This document shows, one piece after another, positions 32,724-42,974 of a stretch of 48,297 nucleotides of DNA; the first letter of the stretch is position 1; each line of letters starts with the position of its first letter. Under the pieces are notes generated by a model. That model saw only the letters and a list, made by a program, of their open reading frames with translations, was not told where the DNA came from and did not search any database. This DNA comes from Spirosoma sp. 48-14 (lineage in GTDB: Bacteria; Bacteroidota; Bacteroidia; Cytophagales; Spirosomataceae), in the NCBI RefSeq assembly GCF_001898575.1, contig NZ_MKUD01000037.1:74716-123012 (forward strand), written 5' to 3'. The position numbers and the translations under genes are program-made.

Positions 32724-34157
32724 TTATTTAAACTGAGCTTTCAGTTTCTCGATCATATCGCGGGTTTCGGCATGTTTGGCCACCAGATCACTAATCGTTT
32801 GAATGGCATGAATAACGGTACTATGGTCGCGGCCCCCAAAATGATATCCAATAGACTTAAGCGACAAGTCCGTTTTTTCTTTAGCCAGATACATGGCCAC
32901 CTGACGTGGATGAACCAGTTCCCGCTTCCGGCTTTTCGCTTTCAGATCGGCAATAGTCACGTTAAAATAATCGGCAACCGCTTCCTGTACCGAGTCGATG
33001 GTCACCTCCCGGTCTGAGTCGACAACAATATTTCGCAGCGTCTGCTTGGCTAACTCAAGATCAATATCGCGCCGATTCAGAGAAGCCTGTGCCATCAGCG
33101 ACACAATAACCCCTTCCAGCTCACGCACATTCGTATTGACACTATGAGCCAGATATTCAATCACATTATCGTCGATATAAATACCTTCCGTCTGAAGCTT
33201 TTTCTGGATAATGGCGATACGGGTTTCCAGGTCAGGCGTCTGCAAATCGGCCGAAAGCCCCCATTTAAAGCGGGAAAGTAGTCTATCCTCCAGCCCATCC
33301 AGTGCACGCGGGGCCCGGTCCGACGTCATAATAATCTGCTTGCCCGACTGATGCAGGTGATTGAAGATATGGAAGAAAATTTCCTGGGTCTTTTCTTTCT
33401 TCTGCAAAAACTGCACATCGTCGATCACCAGCACATCAACCTGCATGTAGAACGACGTGAAATCGCGAATACCATCAGTCCGCACCGCATTCAGAAACTG
33501 GTTCGTAAACTTCTCCGACGTAACGTACAGCACAAATTTATTATGACTGTTATTCTTGATATAATTCCCGATGGCCTGAACCAGGTGGGTTTTCCCCAGC
33601 CCTACACCGCCATAAATCATCAGTGGATTGAAGGAGGTAACCCCAGGGCGCTCGGCCACTGCATACCCGGCCGAGCGAGCCAACCGATTACAGTCGCCTT
33701 CCACATAATTCTCGAAGGTATAACTCGGATTCAGGTATGAATCAAGCGTTAATGAATCAAGGTCTTTAAGCTGGAACGGGCTTTTAAGAATATCGGGGTT
33801 GACGTTGTCGGGCTTAGCCGTTTGAGGGCTTTTGGTAGTAGGCACATTAACCGTTAGCGGTCGATTCTGCTCATTCCCCTTATCAACAATAATTGAATAC
33901 TCTAACTGACCTGTAGGCCCAATGGCCGTATCGAGCGCCTTACGAAGCGCATGCACGAAATTCTCTTCCAGCCATTCGTAAAAGAACTCGCTGGGCACCT
34001 GAATGGTCAGAACGTTCCCATTGAGTCGTAAAGGCACGATGGGTTCAAACCAGGTATTAAAACTTTGTTCGGGAACAATTTCCCGAATAACGTTCAGACA
34101 GCGATTCCACACCGTCGTTACTTCACGCTGCATGCCTGTCTGAGTGGTTACATTCAC
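32724..34157 (-). CDS. dnaA: Chromosomal replication initiator protein DnaA
   Basis: 477 residues with all four domains. Domain I (VWNRCLNVIREIVPEQSFNT) mediates self-contact. A variable linker follows at about 95-140. The AAA+ domain III has Walker A GGVGLGKT at 183-190 and Walker B VLVIDDVQFL. The C-terminal DNA-binding domain IV contains the DnaA signature REL-VHPRQVAMYLAKEKTD and GGRDHSTVIHA. DnaA opens oriC. No cluster of DnaA boxes (TTATCCACA) was seen in the flanking 280 bp, so the origin is probably elsewhere. Confidence 0.97.
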   Translation of the reverse strand: MNVTTQTGMQREVTTVWNRCLNVIREIVPEQSFNTWFEPIVPLRLNGNVLTIQVPSEFFYEWLEENFVHALRKALDTAIGPTGQLEYSIIVDKGNEQNRPLTVNVPTTKSPQTAKPDNVNPDILKSPFQLKDLDSLTLDSYLNPSYTFENYVEGDCNRLARSAGYAVAERPGVTSFNPLMIYGGVGLGKTHLVQAIGNYIKNNSHNKFVLYVTSEKFTNQFLNAVRTDGIRDFTSFYMQVDVLVIDDVQFLQKKEKTQEIFFHIFNHLHQSGKQIIMTSDRAPRALDGLEDRLLSRFKWGLSADLQTPDLETRIAIIQKKLQTEGIYIDDNVIEYLAHSVNTNVRELEGVIVSLMAQASLNRRDIDLELAKQTLRNIVVDSDREVTIDSVQEAVADYFNVTIADLKAKSRKRELVHPRQVAMYLAKEKTDLSLKSIGYHFGGRDHSTVIHAIQTISDLVAKHAETRDMIEKLKAQFK

Positions 34158-34437
34158 GAGAAACTAGTTGTATTACGGTTGATGCCGCAAAAAAAGGAGA
34201 CAAATATGGAGAAAAAATCTGATCAGACCATGCAGGCAAATGTATGATTTAGGTCAGCTTCGTTCCTCTTTCTGTAATGTTAAGCTAAAATTAAGGGATT
34301 CAGCGCGAACGTCAAGGGGGTAGCGAAATCCCTTTGAATAATGCAACGGGCTCCTATATCAGTGAGTTAAAAACGCATGCCTTTCCCGAAAAGATAAAAA
34401 CGTTACTTTTACCAGCGTATCGTCTTAATCGTATTCG
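34158..34437. other. 280-bp divergent region between dnaA and mutA
   Basis: No gene and no DnaA-box cluster. On the plus strand TACTTTTA at 34403-34410 is one mismatch from the -7 consensus TAnnTTTG, with a TTTC at the -33 distance, a possible mutA promoter. Confidence 0.35.
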
Positions 34438-35757
34438 ATGGGCTCTTTTTTTTCATCATCTTTCCCCCTGGCCGACCACTCAGCCTGGCTGGCGCAGGTT
34501 CAGCGGGAGCTTAAAGACGCTGGCGCTTACGAAAGTATACGCTGGCATACCGACGAAGGGTTTACGCTGGAACCATACTACACCGCCGATGATCTGAACT
34601 CATTGCCACTCAGTCTGATTCAGGGTGCACAGAAGCAGCTACCCGGCTGGATAAATGCGCCTGAATACATTGGCTCGGATGAAAAAACGACAAATGCGGT
34701 TCTCAGAGACGCACTCACCAAAGGGGCAGACGGATTGATTGTTCGGTTACCAGCAAAACCTGACCTGTCTCAATTGCTAAACGGCATAAAGCTTACAGAA
34801 ACACCTGTTTATTTTGCGTTTCAGCCGGGACACACTCCGAAAGAAATCGTCGACGTTATCCAAAGTCTGAAAACCATTGCTCCCTACCAACTCAAAGGGG
34901 GCATACTGACAGATACCGGCGAAGCTACCAGCGCAATTACGCGTTTAGCAATCGATTCTCCACAATTCTATACGGTTGGAGTGAGCAGTCGCGCTTTTCA
35001 TAATGCAGGTGCTACAGCCACACAAGAGCTGGCGTTCACGCTGGCTTCGCTGGCCGACCGGTTTGACCAACTCACCGATGCAGGCTTACCCATCAACCAA
35101 CTGGCTCAAAAACTGATCGTTTCCGTTTCGGTCGGAACCAGCTATTTTGTAGAGATCGCCAAATTAAGGGCTTTACGAGTACTCGTACAACGCTTTTTTC
35201 GGTATTATCAGGAAGCGACTACGACCGATCCAATTCAGATTCATGCCCGCACCTCTACGTTTTACGATTCTACGGCAACCACCTACACCAATATGATACG
35301 AGCGACTACCGAAGCGATGGCTGCGATCATCGGAGGGTGTGATGTGCTAAGTATTCACGCATACGATACGGTGCTGAACCAGCCCAGCGAATTTTCGGAA
35401 CGCATTGCCCGTCATGTATCAATCCTGCTGAACGAAGAAGCACATTTAGGTAAAGTAGCTGACCCCTCAGCTGGATCGTATTATGTCGAAAATCTGACGT
35501 ATCAACTAGTCGAAACGGCCTGGGCGCTTTTTGTAACTGTCGAAAAGCGTGGTGGTTTGGCCAAAACAATGGCCGATGGCTATGTACAGGCCGAGCTGGA
35601 ACGATCGTACCAAACTAAAGTCGAAGCGATTAAAGATGGATGCGTGCTGGTGGGCGTTAACAAATTTCGTTTTGACGAGCCAACAACCCAATCTCAACCC
35701 ATTCGTAGTGAAGGCATGGGAGTAGCAGAAAAAAGACTGGCCGAACCTTTTGAGTAA
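34438..35757 (+). CDS. mutA: Methylmalonyl-CoA mutase small (beta) subunit, short form
   Basis: 439 residues. It resembles the TIM-barrel domain of methylmalonyl-CoA mutase: FTLEPYYTADDL, ADGLIVRLPA, VSSRAFHNAGATATQELAFT, SVGTSYFVEIAKLRALRVLV, TTTYTNMIRATTEAMAAIIG and AHLGKVADPSAGSYYVENLT. The C-terminal cobalamin-binding domain is absent, and the protein is shorter than the roughly 620-residue small subunits of other bacteria. The small subunit is catalytically inactive and stabilises MutB, so this loss should be tolerated. mutB starts 3 bp after the stop, implying coupled translation. The pathway is succinyl-CoA to (R)-methylmalonyl-CoA interconversion (propionate metabolism). Confidence 0.92.
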   Translation: MGSFFSSSFPLADHSAWLAQVQRELKDAGAYESIRWHTDEGFTLEPYYTADDLNSLPLSLIQGAQKQLPGWINAPEYIGSDEKTTNAVLRDALTKGADGLIVRLPAKPDLSQLLNGIKLTETPVYFAFQPGHTPKEIVDVIQSLKTIAPYQLKGGILTDTGEATSAITRLAIDSPQFYTVGVSSRAFHNAGATATQELAFTLASLADRFDQLTDAGLPINQLAQKLIVSVSVGTSYFVEIAKLRALRVLVQRFFRYYQEATTTDPIQIHARTSTFYDSTATTYTNMIRATTEAMAAIIGGCDVLSIHAYDTVLNQPSEFSERIARHVSILLNEEAHLGKVADPSAGSYYVENLTYQLVETAWALFVTVEKRGGLAKTMADGYVQAELERSYQTKVEAIKDGCVLVGVNKFRFDEPTTQSQPIRSEGMGVAEKRLAEPFE

Positions 35758-35760
35758 ACC

Positions 35761-37935
35761 ATGAGACCCGATTTTACCCATAACTTTCAGGAAGAACCGT
35801 CGAACGTAACACTACTGTCGGCTACGAAGCCTCAGTCTCCACGCTCCGTGTTTTTTACCACGGCTGAAGGGATCAAGCTTAAGTCCCGGTTTACGGCTAT
35901 AGATACTAACACCCAATACGTTTCGTCGGCACAGGCTGGTATCCCCCCCTATCTACGCGGCCCCTACGCCAGTATGTATGTTCGCCAACCCTGGACGATC
36001 AGGCAATATGCCGGTTTTTCAACCGCCGAAGCGTCGAACGCGTTTTACCGACGGAATCTGGCGGCTGGCCAAAAAGGGTTATCGGTCGCATTTGATCTGG
36101 CCACGCACCGCGGATACGATTCCGACCACCCGCGCGTTGTAGGCGATGTAGGCAAAGCGGGCGTAGCCATCGATTCGGTCGAGGATATGAAAATTCTCTT
36201 CGATCAGATTCCGCTCGATCAGATGTCGGTATCCATGACCATGAACGGGGCCGTCATTCCAATCATGGCCTTTTACATCGTTGCCGCCGAAGAACAGGGT
36301 GTTCCACCCGAAAAACTATCGGGCACCATCCAAAACGATATTCTGAAGGAGTTTATGGTGCGGAATACCTACATCTATCCACCAGAACCGTCGATGCGCA
36401 TTGTGGGCGATATTTTTGCCTATACGTCAAAGTATATGCCCAAGTTTAATTCCATCAGCATCAGTGGGTACCACATGCATGAGGCCGGTGCGCCCGCACA
36501 CCTGGAATTGGCCTACACGCTGGCCGATGGACTGGAGTATATTCGAACAGGGTTGAAGGCGGGAATGAATATCGACGAGTTTGCTCCCCGGCTGTCGTTC
36601 TTCTGGGGTATCGGCATGAACCATTTCATGGAAATTGCTAAACTACGGGCTGGCCGACTACTCTGGGCGAATATCGTCAATGAATTCGCCCCTAAAAACC
36701 CAAAATCACTGGCATTACGAACGCATTGTCAGACATCTGGGTATAGCCTAACTGAACAGGACCCATTTAACAACGTCGCCCGGACCACGATTGAAGCCCT
36801 GGCTGCTGTATTGGGTGGCACACAGAGCCTACACACCAACTCGCTGGATGAGGCCATTGCGTTACCCACCGATTTTTCGGCCCGGATTGCCCGCAACACC
36901 CAACTCTACATCCAGCATGAAACCAACGTTACACGGGCCATCGATCCTTGGGGAGGTTCGTACTACCTTGAATTCCTGACCAACGAGCTGGCCGAAAAAG
37001 CGTGGATATTGATTCAGGAAGTGGAGCAGCTTGGTGGTATGACCAAAGCCATCGAGACCGGATTACCCAAACTTCGGATCGAAGAAGCAGCTGCCCGCAA
37101 ACAAGCCCGTATCGACTCAGGTAAAGACACGATTGTTGGCGTCAACCGTTATAAATCCAGTTCCGAAACAGCCATCGAATTACTTGATATCGACAATAAA
37201 GCCGTCCGTGAATCGCAGATCAAACGGCTGAACGAATTAAAGGCCAAACGAGATCCGCAAAAAGTAGAGCAGGCTCTGGCAGCTATAATTGGAGCAGCTT
37301 TAATCGCTCCCAACCCCTCTTCAGAAAACCAGAAAAGCGAAACAAACCTCCTTGCTCTGGCAGTTGACGCAGCACGGGCGAGGGCTACACTTGGCGAAAT
37401 TTCGGATGCTATGGAAAAAGCGTTTGGCCGACATAAGGCTACCATTCGAGCTGTATCAGGCGTTTATTCAGCCGAAGTCTCTGACGACGAAAACTTCCGC
37501 TTAGCCCGTCAGATGAGTGATCAATTTGCGGAACTCGACGGACGACGTCCACGGATTCTGGTTGCCAAAATGGGGCAAGATGGTCACGACCGGGGAGCGA
37601 AGGTCATCGCTACCAGCTTTGCCGACCTGGGTTTCGATGTCGACATGGGGCCGCTATTCCAAACACCTGCCGAAGTCGCTCGTCAGGCTGCCGAAAACGA
37701 TGTGCATATTGTGGGCGTATCGAGTCTGGCAGCAGGCCACAAAACACTGATTCCGCAACTGATTGAAGAGCTCCGTAAAATTGGTCGCGACGATATTATA
37801 GTCATTGCCGGTGGCGTCATTCCTGCCCAGGACTACCAGTTTCTTTACGACGCTGGTGTAAAGGGGGTTTTTGGCCCCGGAACGGTTATCTCCGTAGCTG
37901 CCCAAAAAATTCTGACGGAGTTGATGAACGATTGA
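35761..37935 (+). CDS. mutB: Methylmalonyl-CoA mutase large (alpha) subunit
   Basis: 724 residues, full length and catalytic. The TIM barrel begins with the signature [20 protein letters not shown] and [20 protein letters not shown]. Substrate contacts are in [12 protein letters not shown] and [13 protein letters not shown]. The C-terminal B12-binding domain has the base-off cobalamin motif DxHxxG in [20 protein letters not shown] (His near residue 608), followed by the GG-loop [10 protein letters not shown]. It isomerises succinyl-CoA and methylmalonyl-CoA using adenosylcobalamin. Operon with mutA; a MeaB-type chaperone gene is not in the window. Confidence 0.97.
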   Translation: MRPDFTHNFQEEPSNVTLLSATKPQSPRSVFFTTAEGIKLKSRFTAIDTNTQYVSSAQAGIPPYLRGPYASMYVRQPWTIRQYAGFSTAEASNAFYRRNLAAGQKGLSVAFDLATHRGYDSDHPRVVGDVGKAGVAIDSVEDMKILFDQIPLDQMSVSMTMNGAVIPIMAFYIVAAEEQGVPPEKLSGTIQNDILKEFMVRNTYIYPPEPSMRIVGDIFAYTSKYMPKFNSISISGYHMHEAGAPAHLELAYTLADGLEYIRTGLKAGMNIDEFAPRLSFFWGIGMNHFMEIAKLRAGRLLWANIVNEFAPKNPKSLALRTHCQTSGYSLTEQDPFNNVARTTIEALAAVLGGTQSLHTNSLDEAIALPTDFSARIARNTQLYIQHETNVTRAIDPWGGSYYLEFLTNELAEKAWILIQEVEQLGGMTKAIETGLPKLRIEEAAARKQARIDSGKDTIVGVNRYKSSSETAIELLDIDNKAVRESQIKRLNELKAKRDPQKVEQALAAIIGAALIAPNPSSENQKSETNLLALAVDAARARATLGEISDAMEKAFGRHKATIRAVSGVYSAEVSDDENFRLARQMSDQFAELDGRRPRILVAKMGQDGHDRGAKVIATSFADLGFDVDMGPLFQTPAEVARQAAENDVHIVGVSSLAAGHKTLIPQLIEELRKIGRDDIIVIAGGVIPAQDYQFLYDAGVKGVFGPGTVISVAAQKILTELMND

Positions 37936-37981
37936 AGTAAGAAATTAAACTGTCTAAAATGTTTTGCAGCAGGCATAAAAA

Positions 37982-38009
37982 AACCACTTAGTAATTATAC
38001 TAAGTGGTT
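37982..38009 (+). terminator. Terminator after mutAB
   Basis: AACCACTTAGTA at 37982-37993 pairs perfectly with TACTAAGTGGTT at 37998-38009, with a 4-nt loop and an A-rich run before it. It lies 46 bp after the mutB stop. Confidence 0.7.
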
Positions 38010-38549
38010 AATGATTAAGGCTCCCCTAACTGTTGAAAACTCGAACAGATTAGTGGATGGACTAAAGAGAATCTACGATTTGAAAGCAGTGATAGAACCC
38101 AAAGTTACAACACATGATCACTGGCGAAAAGCGGTTGCAACTTAGGCCTTTCTTAAAAGAACGTATAGGCTACTACCATTTCTACTCATTATCTGCATAG
38201 TTATGACTCGGCTGGTAAGGTTCAATGAAGTATCTCATTTGATTATACCTTCAGATAGGGCTTGACTCGGGTAAATTGACACTCATTCTGTCCGTCGCTC
38301 CATTCGTTGGGGAGGGTTGCCTGTACAGCAGCATTGTCCTTTTGGAGTCGCAATCTAAACTGTCGGAACAGGGAGGAAGAAACGTTCAGACAACGTATCA
38401 GTCGTATATTACCTTTACTTGGTGTCCTCAACCCAAAGTGGCAAGTCTGCCACAACCGGATCTTCCCCACATAAAAATACGGGAAATTTACCGTTGAATA
38501 AGTTAGCGGGATGATGGAATTTTGACTTCTTTTTCATCAATTAACTTCT
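38010..38549. other. 540-bp region without intact gene; holds a transposase remnant
   Basis: Except for the ISL3-like fragment at 38243-38382 I see no coding or RNA signal. The first 230 bp carry nothing recognisable. The last 50 bp should hold the promoter of the 38550 gene set. Confidence 0.5.
38243..38382 (-). pseudogene. ISL3-family transposase C-terminal remnant
   Basis: On the minus strand the frame ending at 38243 reads SLFRQFRLRLQKDNAAVQ then ATLPNEWSDGQNECQFTRVK. This matches the conserved ISL3 transposase region '(R)FA..L..D..AV.AAL...WSNGQTEGQVNRLK'. The match stops there: the following 'LLKRQMYGR' segment is absent and the frame ends. No terminal repeats or upstream transposase domains were seen, so this is an old fragment. 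Confidence 0.55.
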
Positions 38550-39368
38550 ATGTTTCCCGCCCAAATTGCACTAATCAGCCTCACTACAAAGGTATCGCTT
38601 AGCCGGCTGGCGGTGGTCAGTGCGGCACTCCAGAAACAGGTAACACGCGATTTTTCGCCAATCTGGAAGATTCAGGCTACCGTTAGCGTGTTTCAAAAGC
38701 TTGACGACGTGCCTCCTGGCTACTGGCCTATCATTATTGTCAATAAAATCAATGCGGGTGTTCCCGGTATTCATCTGGATGCACAAGGCCAGCCGTTTGC
38801 ACTGATCCTGGCCAATAATGATGTACCGCTTACGTGTAGCCACGAATTGCTCGAAATGCTGGTCGATCCCTTCAGTGACCGATTTGTAGCCTCAAACTCG
38901 CTTATTCCTGAGCAGGGGCGTGTGAATTACCTTGTCGAAATATGCGACCCCTGCCAGGATGTCCAATTTGGTTATCCGGTGAATGGATTGGTTCTATCGG
39001 ATTTTTACACCCCTCAATACTTTGATCCAGTGGCCGCTCCCGGTGTGCGTTATAGCTTTCATGGAACCATTACCCAACCCCGGCAGATACGTGAGGAAGG
39101 TTACCTTAGTTGGCGTACATTCAGCACTGGCGAATGGTTTCAGGCCAGTTTTTTCGATGGTAAACAGAAAATCGAAAATCTGGGACGACTTCAAAAAGAT
39201 AGCCGTGGCTGGCGCGAAATCATCGACGAGCTAACGGCCCGTCCTCGTCGACAGGCAAAGTTGGTTGCTCCTGCAATTGACACGATATGCCCTAGCCAAG
39301 CCATACGCGACGCTTCAACGGCCTGGGCAAGTGCGCTGAAAGATCAGATTGCTGCATTTATCGACTAA
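38550..39368 (+). CDS. Hypothetical protein with HE-x-x-E zincin-like motif
   Basis: 272 residues, no signal peptide. The pattern is that of a scattered uncharacterised family: VVSAALQKQVTRDFSPIWKI near the N-terminus, then CSHELLEMLVDPFSDRF (HELLE, a possible metal site where the second His of HExxH is Glu) and YLVEICDPCQDVQFGYPVNG with a CDPC pair. Catalysis is unproven; metal binding is an inference. It is the first of three genes spaced 16 and 14 bp apart, probably an operon. It lies between the ISL3 remnant and the 852-residue exported protein, whose ATG is 17 nt past its last base. Confidence 0.6.
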   Translation: MFPAQIALISLTTKVSLSRLAVVSAALQKQVTRDFSPIWKIQATVSVFQKLDDVPPGYWPIIIVNKINAGVPGIHLDAQGQPFALILANNDVPLTCSHELLEMLVDPFSDRFVASNSLIPEQGRVNYLVEICDPCQDVQFGYPVNGLVLSDFYTPQYFDPVAAPGVRYSFHGTITQPRQIREEGYLSWRTFSTGEWFQASFFDGKQKIENLGRLQKDSRGWREIIDELTARPRRQAKLVAPAIDTICPSQAIRDASTAWASALKDQIAAFID

Positions 39369-39384
39369 TCAATCAAACCTTGGC

Positions 39385-41943
39385 ATGAAACTTACCCACC
39401 ACATTCTCCTTTTTCTGCTTTCCGGCTGCCTATTTCAGGTCCGTGCCCAGTGCCTTACTTGCCCTAAAAAAGATCAGCCCACACAGCCCCAGTCGATAAC
39501 GCTGTCCAGCGGAGGTGTTATTATAACTTCGTTGCCTACCGCCATCACGGCTGGTACTAAACTATCGGTTGTTATGATCGACAATACGCTGAATAATCCA
39601 ACGCCCTTTCAGAAGAAGTTACAGAAGCCTACGACAAACAAGGCCCCAGACTGCTTGAAGACTTCTATTCAATCTGCTATAGACGCTACTAACAGCAATC
39701 GTTCCAGCTACGAAACGGAGATTACACATTATAAAGAAAAAACGTATCAGATCACTGGTAGCGAAACGCAGACTCTTACGAATGCAGAACACGCTTTGGG
39801 TCCTGTAATTTATAATACACCTGGCGAGGGTTCTTTCCAGGTGATGAAACGCTACGCAGACAGGCAGTTTCTTCGGAAAAGGTTTGAATCTACTGAGTAC
39901 GTGGGTTGGAATCAATATAAACCTCTGGTCGATTCACTGTATCCAAGCTATAATCGCTTTGCGACCATTGTCAATCAATTAACGCTAACGCTGGATGCCA
40001 TGGATCGGAAGGGAGTCAGTTGCTGCAAAACATCTGAAGCTAAAGTTTATGATTCACTCAAAGAACGCCAATGCCAGTATCTGGATTCACTACAAAATAC
40101 ACAGGTTCAGCTTTGCTTCGTAGCTAATACTGTATTTGAAACCAATAAAGCCTGGATTGAAAATTGGCTATGGTATACCGATGGCAAGCCCCTGCTCAAC
40201 CCATTCGGGGTAGTATCGCCTGCCAACCTCAATGCCAAAATTGAGCGCGATCTGGCCGCTGCCGAAGAAGTACTGCGTCTTTATCGTATGGTTTCAGATC
40301 AATGTTGTCAATCGACCCAGGCTGCCGAGTTGGTCAAAACCCTAAAAACTGATATTGTTCAACTGACGAAAGCCCTGGTCGATTTACGCAAAGCCAAGGA
40401 AGCCGCTCCCACTCGTCAGAGTAAATTCGAAAACTGGCTGAAATCGACTGCGCAAACCGAGGATGTGTTGAATGAGGTGGTGCTATTTGCTTCGTCTTGT
40501 CCGCAGATCAACTGGATGACGCATTATAATGCCAAAAAGAACTACGCGCCCTTAGAGCCCGGCGGATTGCAGCCAGACCTTGTTCACGAAAACGATATCA
40601 TGCGCGGGCTAGTGCATAACCTGCCTAAAGACACGGAAGTGTCAGCTAAAGAGGTAGTTAAAGAAGCTAAAATTCGCACAGAGATTGACGTACAGACCGA
40701 TGCCTTCGCTGAGACCTTCCAGCAGGCCCTTATCAGCAGCAGTGCGATTGCTACGTTGCTCAATCGGATTCGGGGGGTTCTGAACACCGTACAGACTATT
40801 GCAACACCACAGGAAGCTAAAACCCAAACGACAGCCGCTCTGACCGCTGCGGGCCGCCCAAAGCGGCAGAAACAGCAGGTGGATCAACCCAGGCAGGCAG
40901 TAATCATTCTCGAACTGCGCGACATCGTTTTTGTCAGACTGCCGAAGGCTCCCGTCCGCCAAAAACTGACTGGTAAGGCGCTTGCTGAAAGAAAGCTTGC
41001 TATACTGAAGCGTATTCAGAACCAGTACGATACACTTAAGGCACAACTAAATTCAGCCTTAAAGAGAGATAATTCCGCTCAGGATGTAAAATCTGTATCG
41101 GCCCTTGAGTTTGATGAAGCGGTGGAAACGTTGATAGACGAGGTCCAGCAGGAGCTGGCCTCCTTGAGCGCTGATGTAACTACCTTATCAACCTGTGCAG
41201 ATCGGCTTACTACATTCAGGTTATCGAAACAGCTTATTGACTGGCTTATAGAACAAACCGATCCACCCGTAGACGACCTGAAACTTGCCTACGGAGCTTT
41301 CGATAAAAGCAAGGCGAATCCTGAACCATTACTTCGTTCTGAAGATCTATTGGTTAATGAAAGCCGCGAAGCCAAAGGTACTAAGGCCATCAGCTACACC
41401 ATTTCCGAAGCTGGAAAAGACAAACCTGTTGCCAAGGGAAGCTACAATACGTATAACACGGTGCGTTTCTGGCCGTCGATAAGCATCAATTATGTAGTCG
41501 GCTCGCGGGCGGTATCGATCTTCGATAATGCCACAGGGCAATTTCAAACTAACACCGATGTCGATAATTTTGAGGCTGTAGCGGGTGTGAAATGGTATTT
41601 AGGTCCAAGTAATATGACGCGCACCCACAAACGAAGTAAGTTTATCCGCGATACGTTTGGATCACGCTATAGTATGCAGCGGGGCAATAGTATACTGGGT
41701 AAAACCTTCCTGACACTCGGTTTGGGTGTGAGCCATAAGTTTTTACGCAACTATTTTCTTGGCTTGGGCATAGATATTGTGCCGGGACTGAGCCTGCAAG
41801 GGGGGGGTAATGTGTTTTTTCGCAAAGCGTATGATCTGAATAATGGCCAGATTATGAAAGAATATGATGTGCCAGCCACATGCGCATTCTTCGGTATAGC
41901 CATCGATCCTAATATAGTAACTAAACTGCTATCTATCTTTTAA
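39385..41943 (+). CDS. Large exported protein with helical body and beta-rich C-terminal region
   Basis: 852 residues. The frame opens at 39349 inside the previous gene, but the ATG at 39385 gives MKLTHHILLFLLSGCLFQVR then AQ, a signal peptide; LSGC could alternatively be a lipobox. The middle (about 60-640) is charged and helix-rich with heptad-like stretches (AAEEVLRLYRMVSDQCCQST, AELVKTLKTDIVQLTKALVD), so coiled coils are likely. The last 150 residues (PSISINYVVGSRAVSIF, GVKWYLG, FLTLGLGVSHKFLRNYFLGL, LQGGGNVFFRKAYDL) alternate like outer-membrane beta strands. It does not match a family I know. Possibly an outer-membrane-anchored coiled-coil protein that works with its two neighbours. Confidence 0.6.
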   Translation: MKLTHHILLFLLSGCLFQVRAQCLTCPKKDQPTQPQSITLSSGGVIITSLPTAITAGTKLSVVMIDNTLNNPTPFQKKLQKPTTNKAPDCLKTSIQSAIDATNSNRSSYETEITHYKEKTYQITGSETQTLTNAEHALGPVIYNTPGEGSFQVMKRYADRQFLRKRFESTEYVGWNQYKPLVDSLYPSYNRFATIVNQLTLTLDAMDRKGVSCCKTSEAKVYDSLKERQCQYLDSLQNTQVQLCFVANTVFETNKAWIENWLWYTDGKPLLNPFGVVSPANLNAKIERDLAAAEEVLRLYRMVSDQCCQSTQAAELVKTLKTDIVQLTKALVDLRKAKEAAPTRQSKFENWLKSTAQTEDVLNEVVLFASSCPQINWMTHYNAKKNYAPLEPGGLQPDLVHENDIMRGLVHNLPKDTEVSAKEVVKEAKIRTEIDVQTDAFAETFQQALISSSAIATLLNRIRGVLNTVQTIATPQEAKTQTTAALTAAGRPKRQKQQVDQPRQAVIILELRDIVFVRLPKAPVRQKLTGKALAERKLAILKRIQNQYDTLKAQLNSALKRDNSAQDVKSVSALEFDEAVETLIDEVQQELASLSADVTTLSTCADRLTTFRLSKQLIDWLIEQTDPPVDDLKLAYGAFDKSKANPEPLLRSEDLLVNESREAKGTKAISYTISEAGKDKPVAKGSYNTYNTVRFWPSISINYVVGSRAVSIFDNATGQFQTNTDVDNFEAVAGVKWYLGPSNMTRTHKRSKFIRDTFGSRYSMQRGNSILGKTFLTLGLGVSHKFLRNYFLGLGIDIVPGLSLQGGGNVFFRKAYDLNNGQIMKEYDVPATCAFFGIAIDPNIVTKLLSIF

Positions 41944-41957
41944 CCTGCTCAGGACCC

Positions 41958-42953
41958 ATGCGACACATTCTGAATCTAACCACCTTGCTGGCGTTGAGCC
42001 TTGTGCTGGGTTGCGACACGTATCCTGAATCTATCGAAAATAACCTGTACGAAGCTGCCGAGGTTAAAGGTGAGGTATATATACAGGATACGTTTAAAGA
42101 GCAACCAGAGATGATGACTGCCTCTGAGGCTGTTATTTATCTGACGACGATTGAATCAGCTACGCCGTACTTATATAGCACTAAAGCCGATAAAGACGGC
42201 AAATTCACGTTGACGCACACCTTAAAGAAACCAGACAACTTATCTGTTGTAGGCCGCTATGCTGACAAAAATGGCTTGCTGTTTGAGGGTAAACAGCTTT
42301 ACAGCACATTCAAGAGTAACCCGAAGCTAATACTTGAGCCCCAGTATCCGGGTGGCAAAATCAGGATCAAAGCTAACGATTTGGCAGGCCAACCGCTCAA
42401 CGAAGCTATAGTGTATCTGTTCAGCAGTAGGTCGCAGGCTGAATCAATAGCGGATAAACCTGTCTCATTTGTTGGTCAATATACCACCAATTCAAAAGGA
42501 GTTGCTGTTTTTTATAATCTCGACGAAAACAGAGAATACTATGTAGCAGCTCGTAAGGACGAATTGATCGCATCGCCCACTTCGGTAAGCTCCACAACGG
42601 CATCTCCCACTAGTATTACATCAATAACGTTGACAAAGCCCGCTGTCCCTACGCCCCCTACACAACTCACTGTGGTTGTAGTTACAAGTACCTCCATTGA
42701 TCCTGTGTTCAAAGCCGATGTACATGTATTCACGAGTGAGGCACAGGCCGCTTCATTAACCATGACAGTGCCTTCGTCGGTCACAAATGCGATTACCGAT
42801 CAGACGGGTACGGTTCGATTTAGTGGTTTAAACAGTAACACAAAGTACTACGTAGCTGCCAAAGCAACATTAGTGACTAGTGGTACGGCTATCACTCGGC
42901 CTACCAATTTAACGGCAGTTACCACGCCCGGTTCGGTAACACTTAGTCTGTAA
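41958..42953 (+). CDS. Lipoprotein with repeated CnaB/Ig-like beta domains
   Basis: 331 residues. The lipoprotein signal is MRHILNLTTLLALSLVLGC with the acceptor Cys at 19. Three similar beta modules follow: VKGEVYIQDTFKEQPEMMTA to ADKDGKFTLTHTL; PGGKIRIKANDLAGQPLNEA to TNSKGVAVFYNLDENREYYV; TQLTVVVVTSTSIDPVFKAD to TDQTGTVRFSGLNSNTKYYV. Each has an 'xVYLFxS' strand and a 'DxxGxxxFxxLxxNxxYYVAA' end, typical of prealbumin-like surface domains. Third gene of the set begun at 38550, 14 bp from the previous stop. Its role is probably surface display or scaffolding; this is unproven. Confidence 0.65.
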   Translation: MRHILNLTTLLALSLVLGCDTYPESIENNLYEAAEVKGEVYIQDTFKEQPEMMTASEAVIYLTTIESATPYLYSTKADKDGKFTLTHTLKKPDNLSVVGRYADKNGLLFEGKQLYSTFKSNPKLILEPQYPGGKIRIKANDLAGQPLNEAIVYLFSSRSQAESIADKPVSFVGQYTTNSKGVAVFYNLDENREYYVAARKDELIASPTSVSSTTASPTSITSITLTKPAVPTPPTQLTVVVVTSTSIDPVFKADVHVFTSEAQAASLTMTVPSSVTNAITDQTGTVRFSGLNSNTKYYVAAKATLVTSGTAITRPTNLTAVTTPGSVTLSL

Positions 42954-42974
42954 ATATCTTTGATTTCGTCGATT

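Noticed and set aside
38276..38497. 73-residue plus-strand ORF
   Set aside because: Antisense to the ISL3-like transposase fragment, which explains the sequence better.
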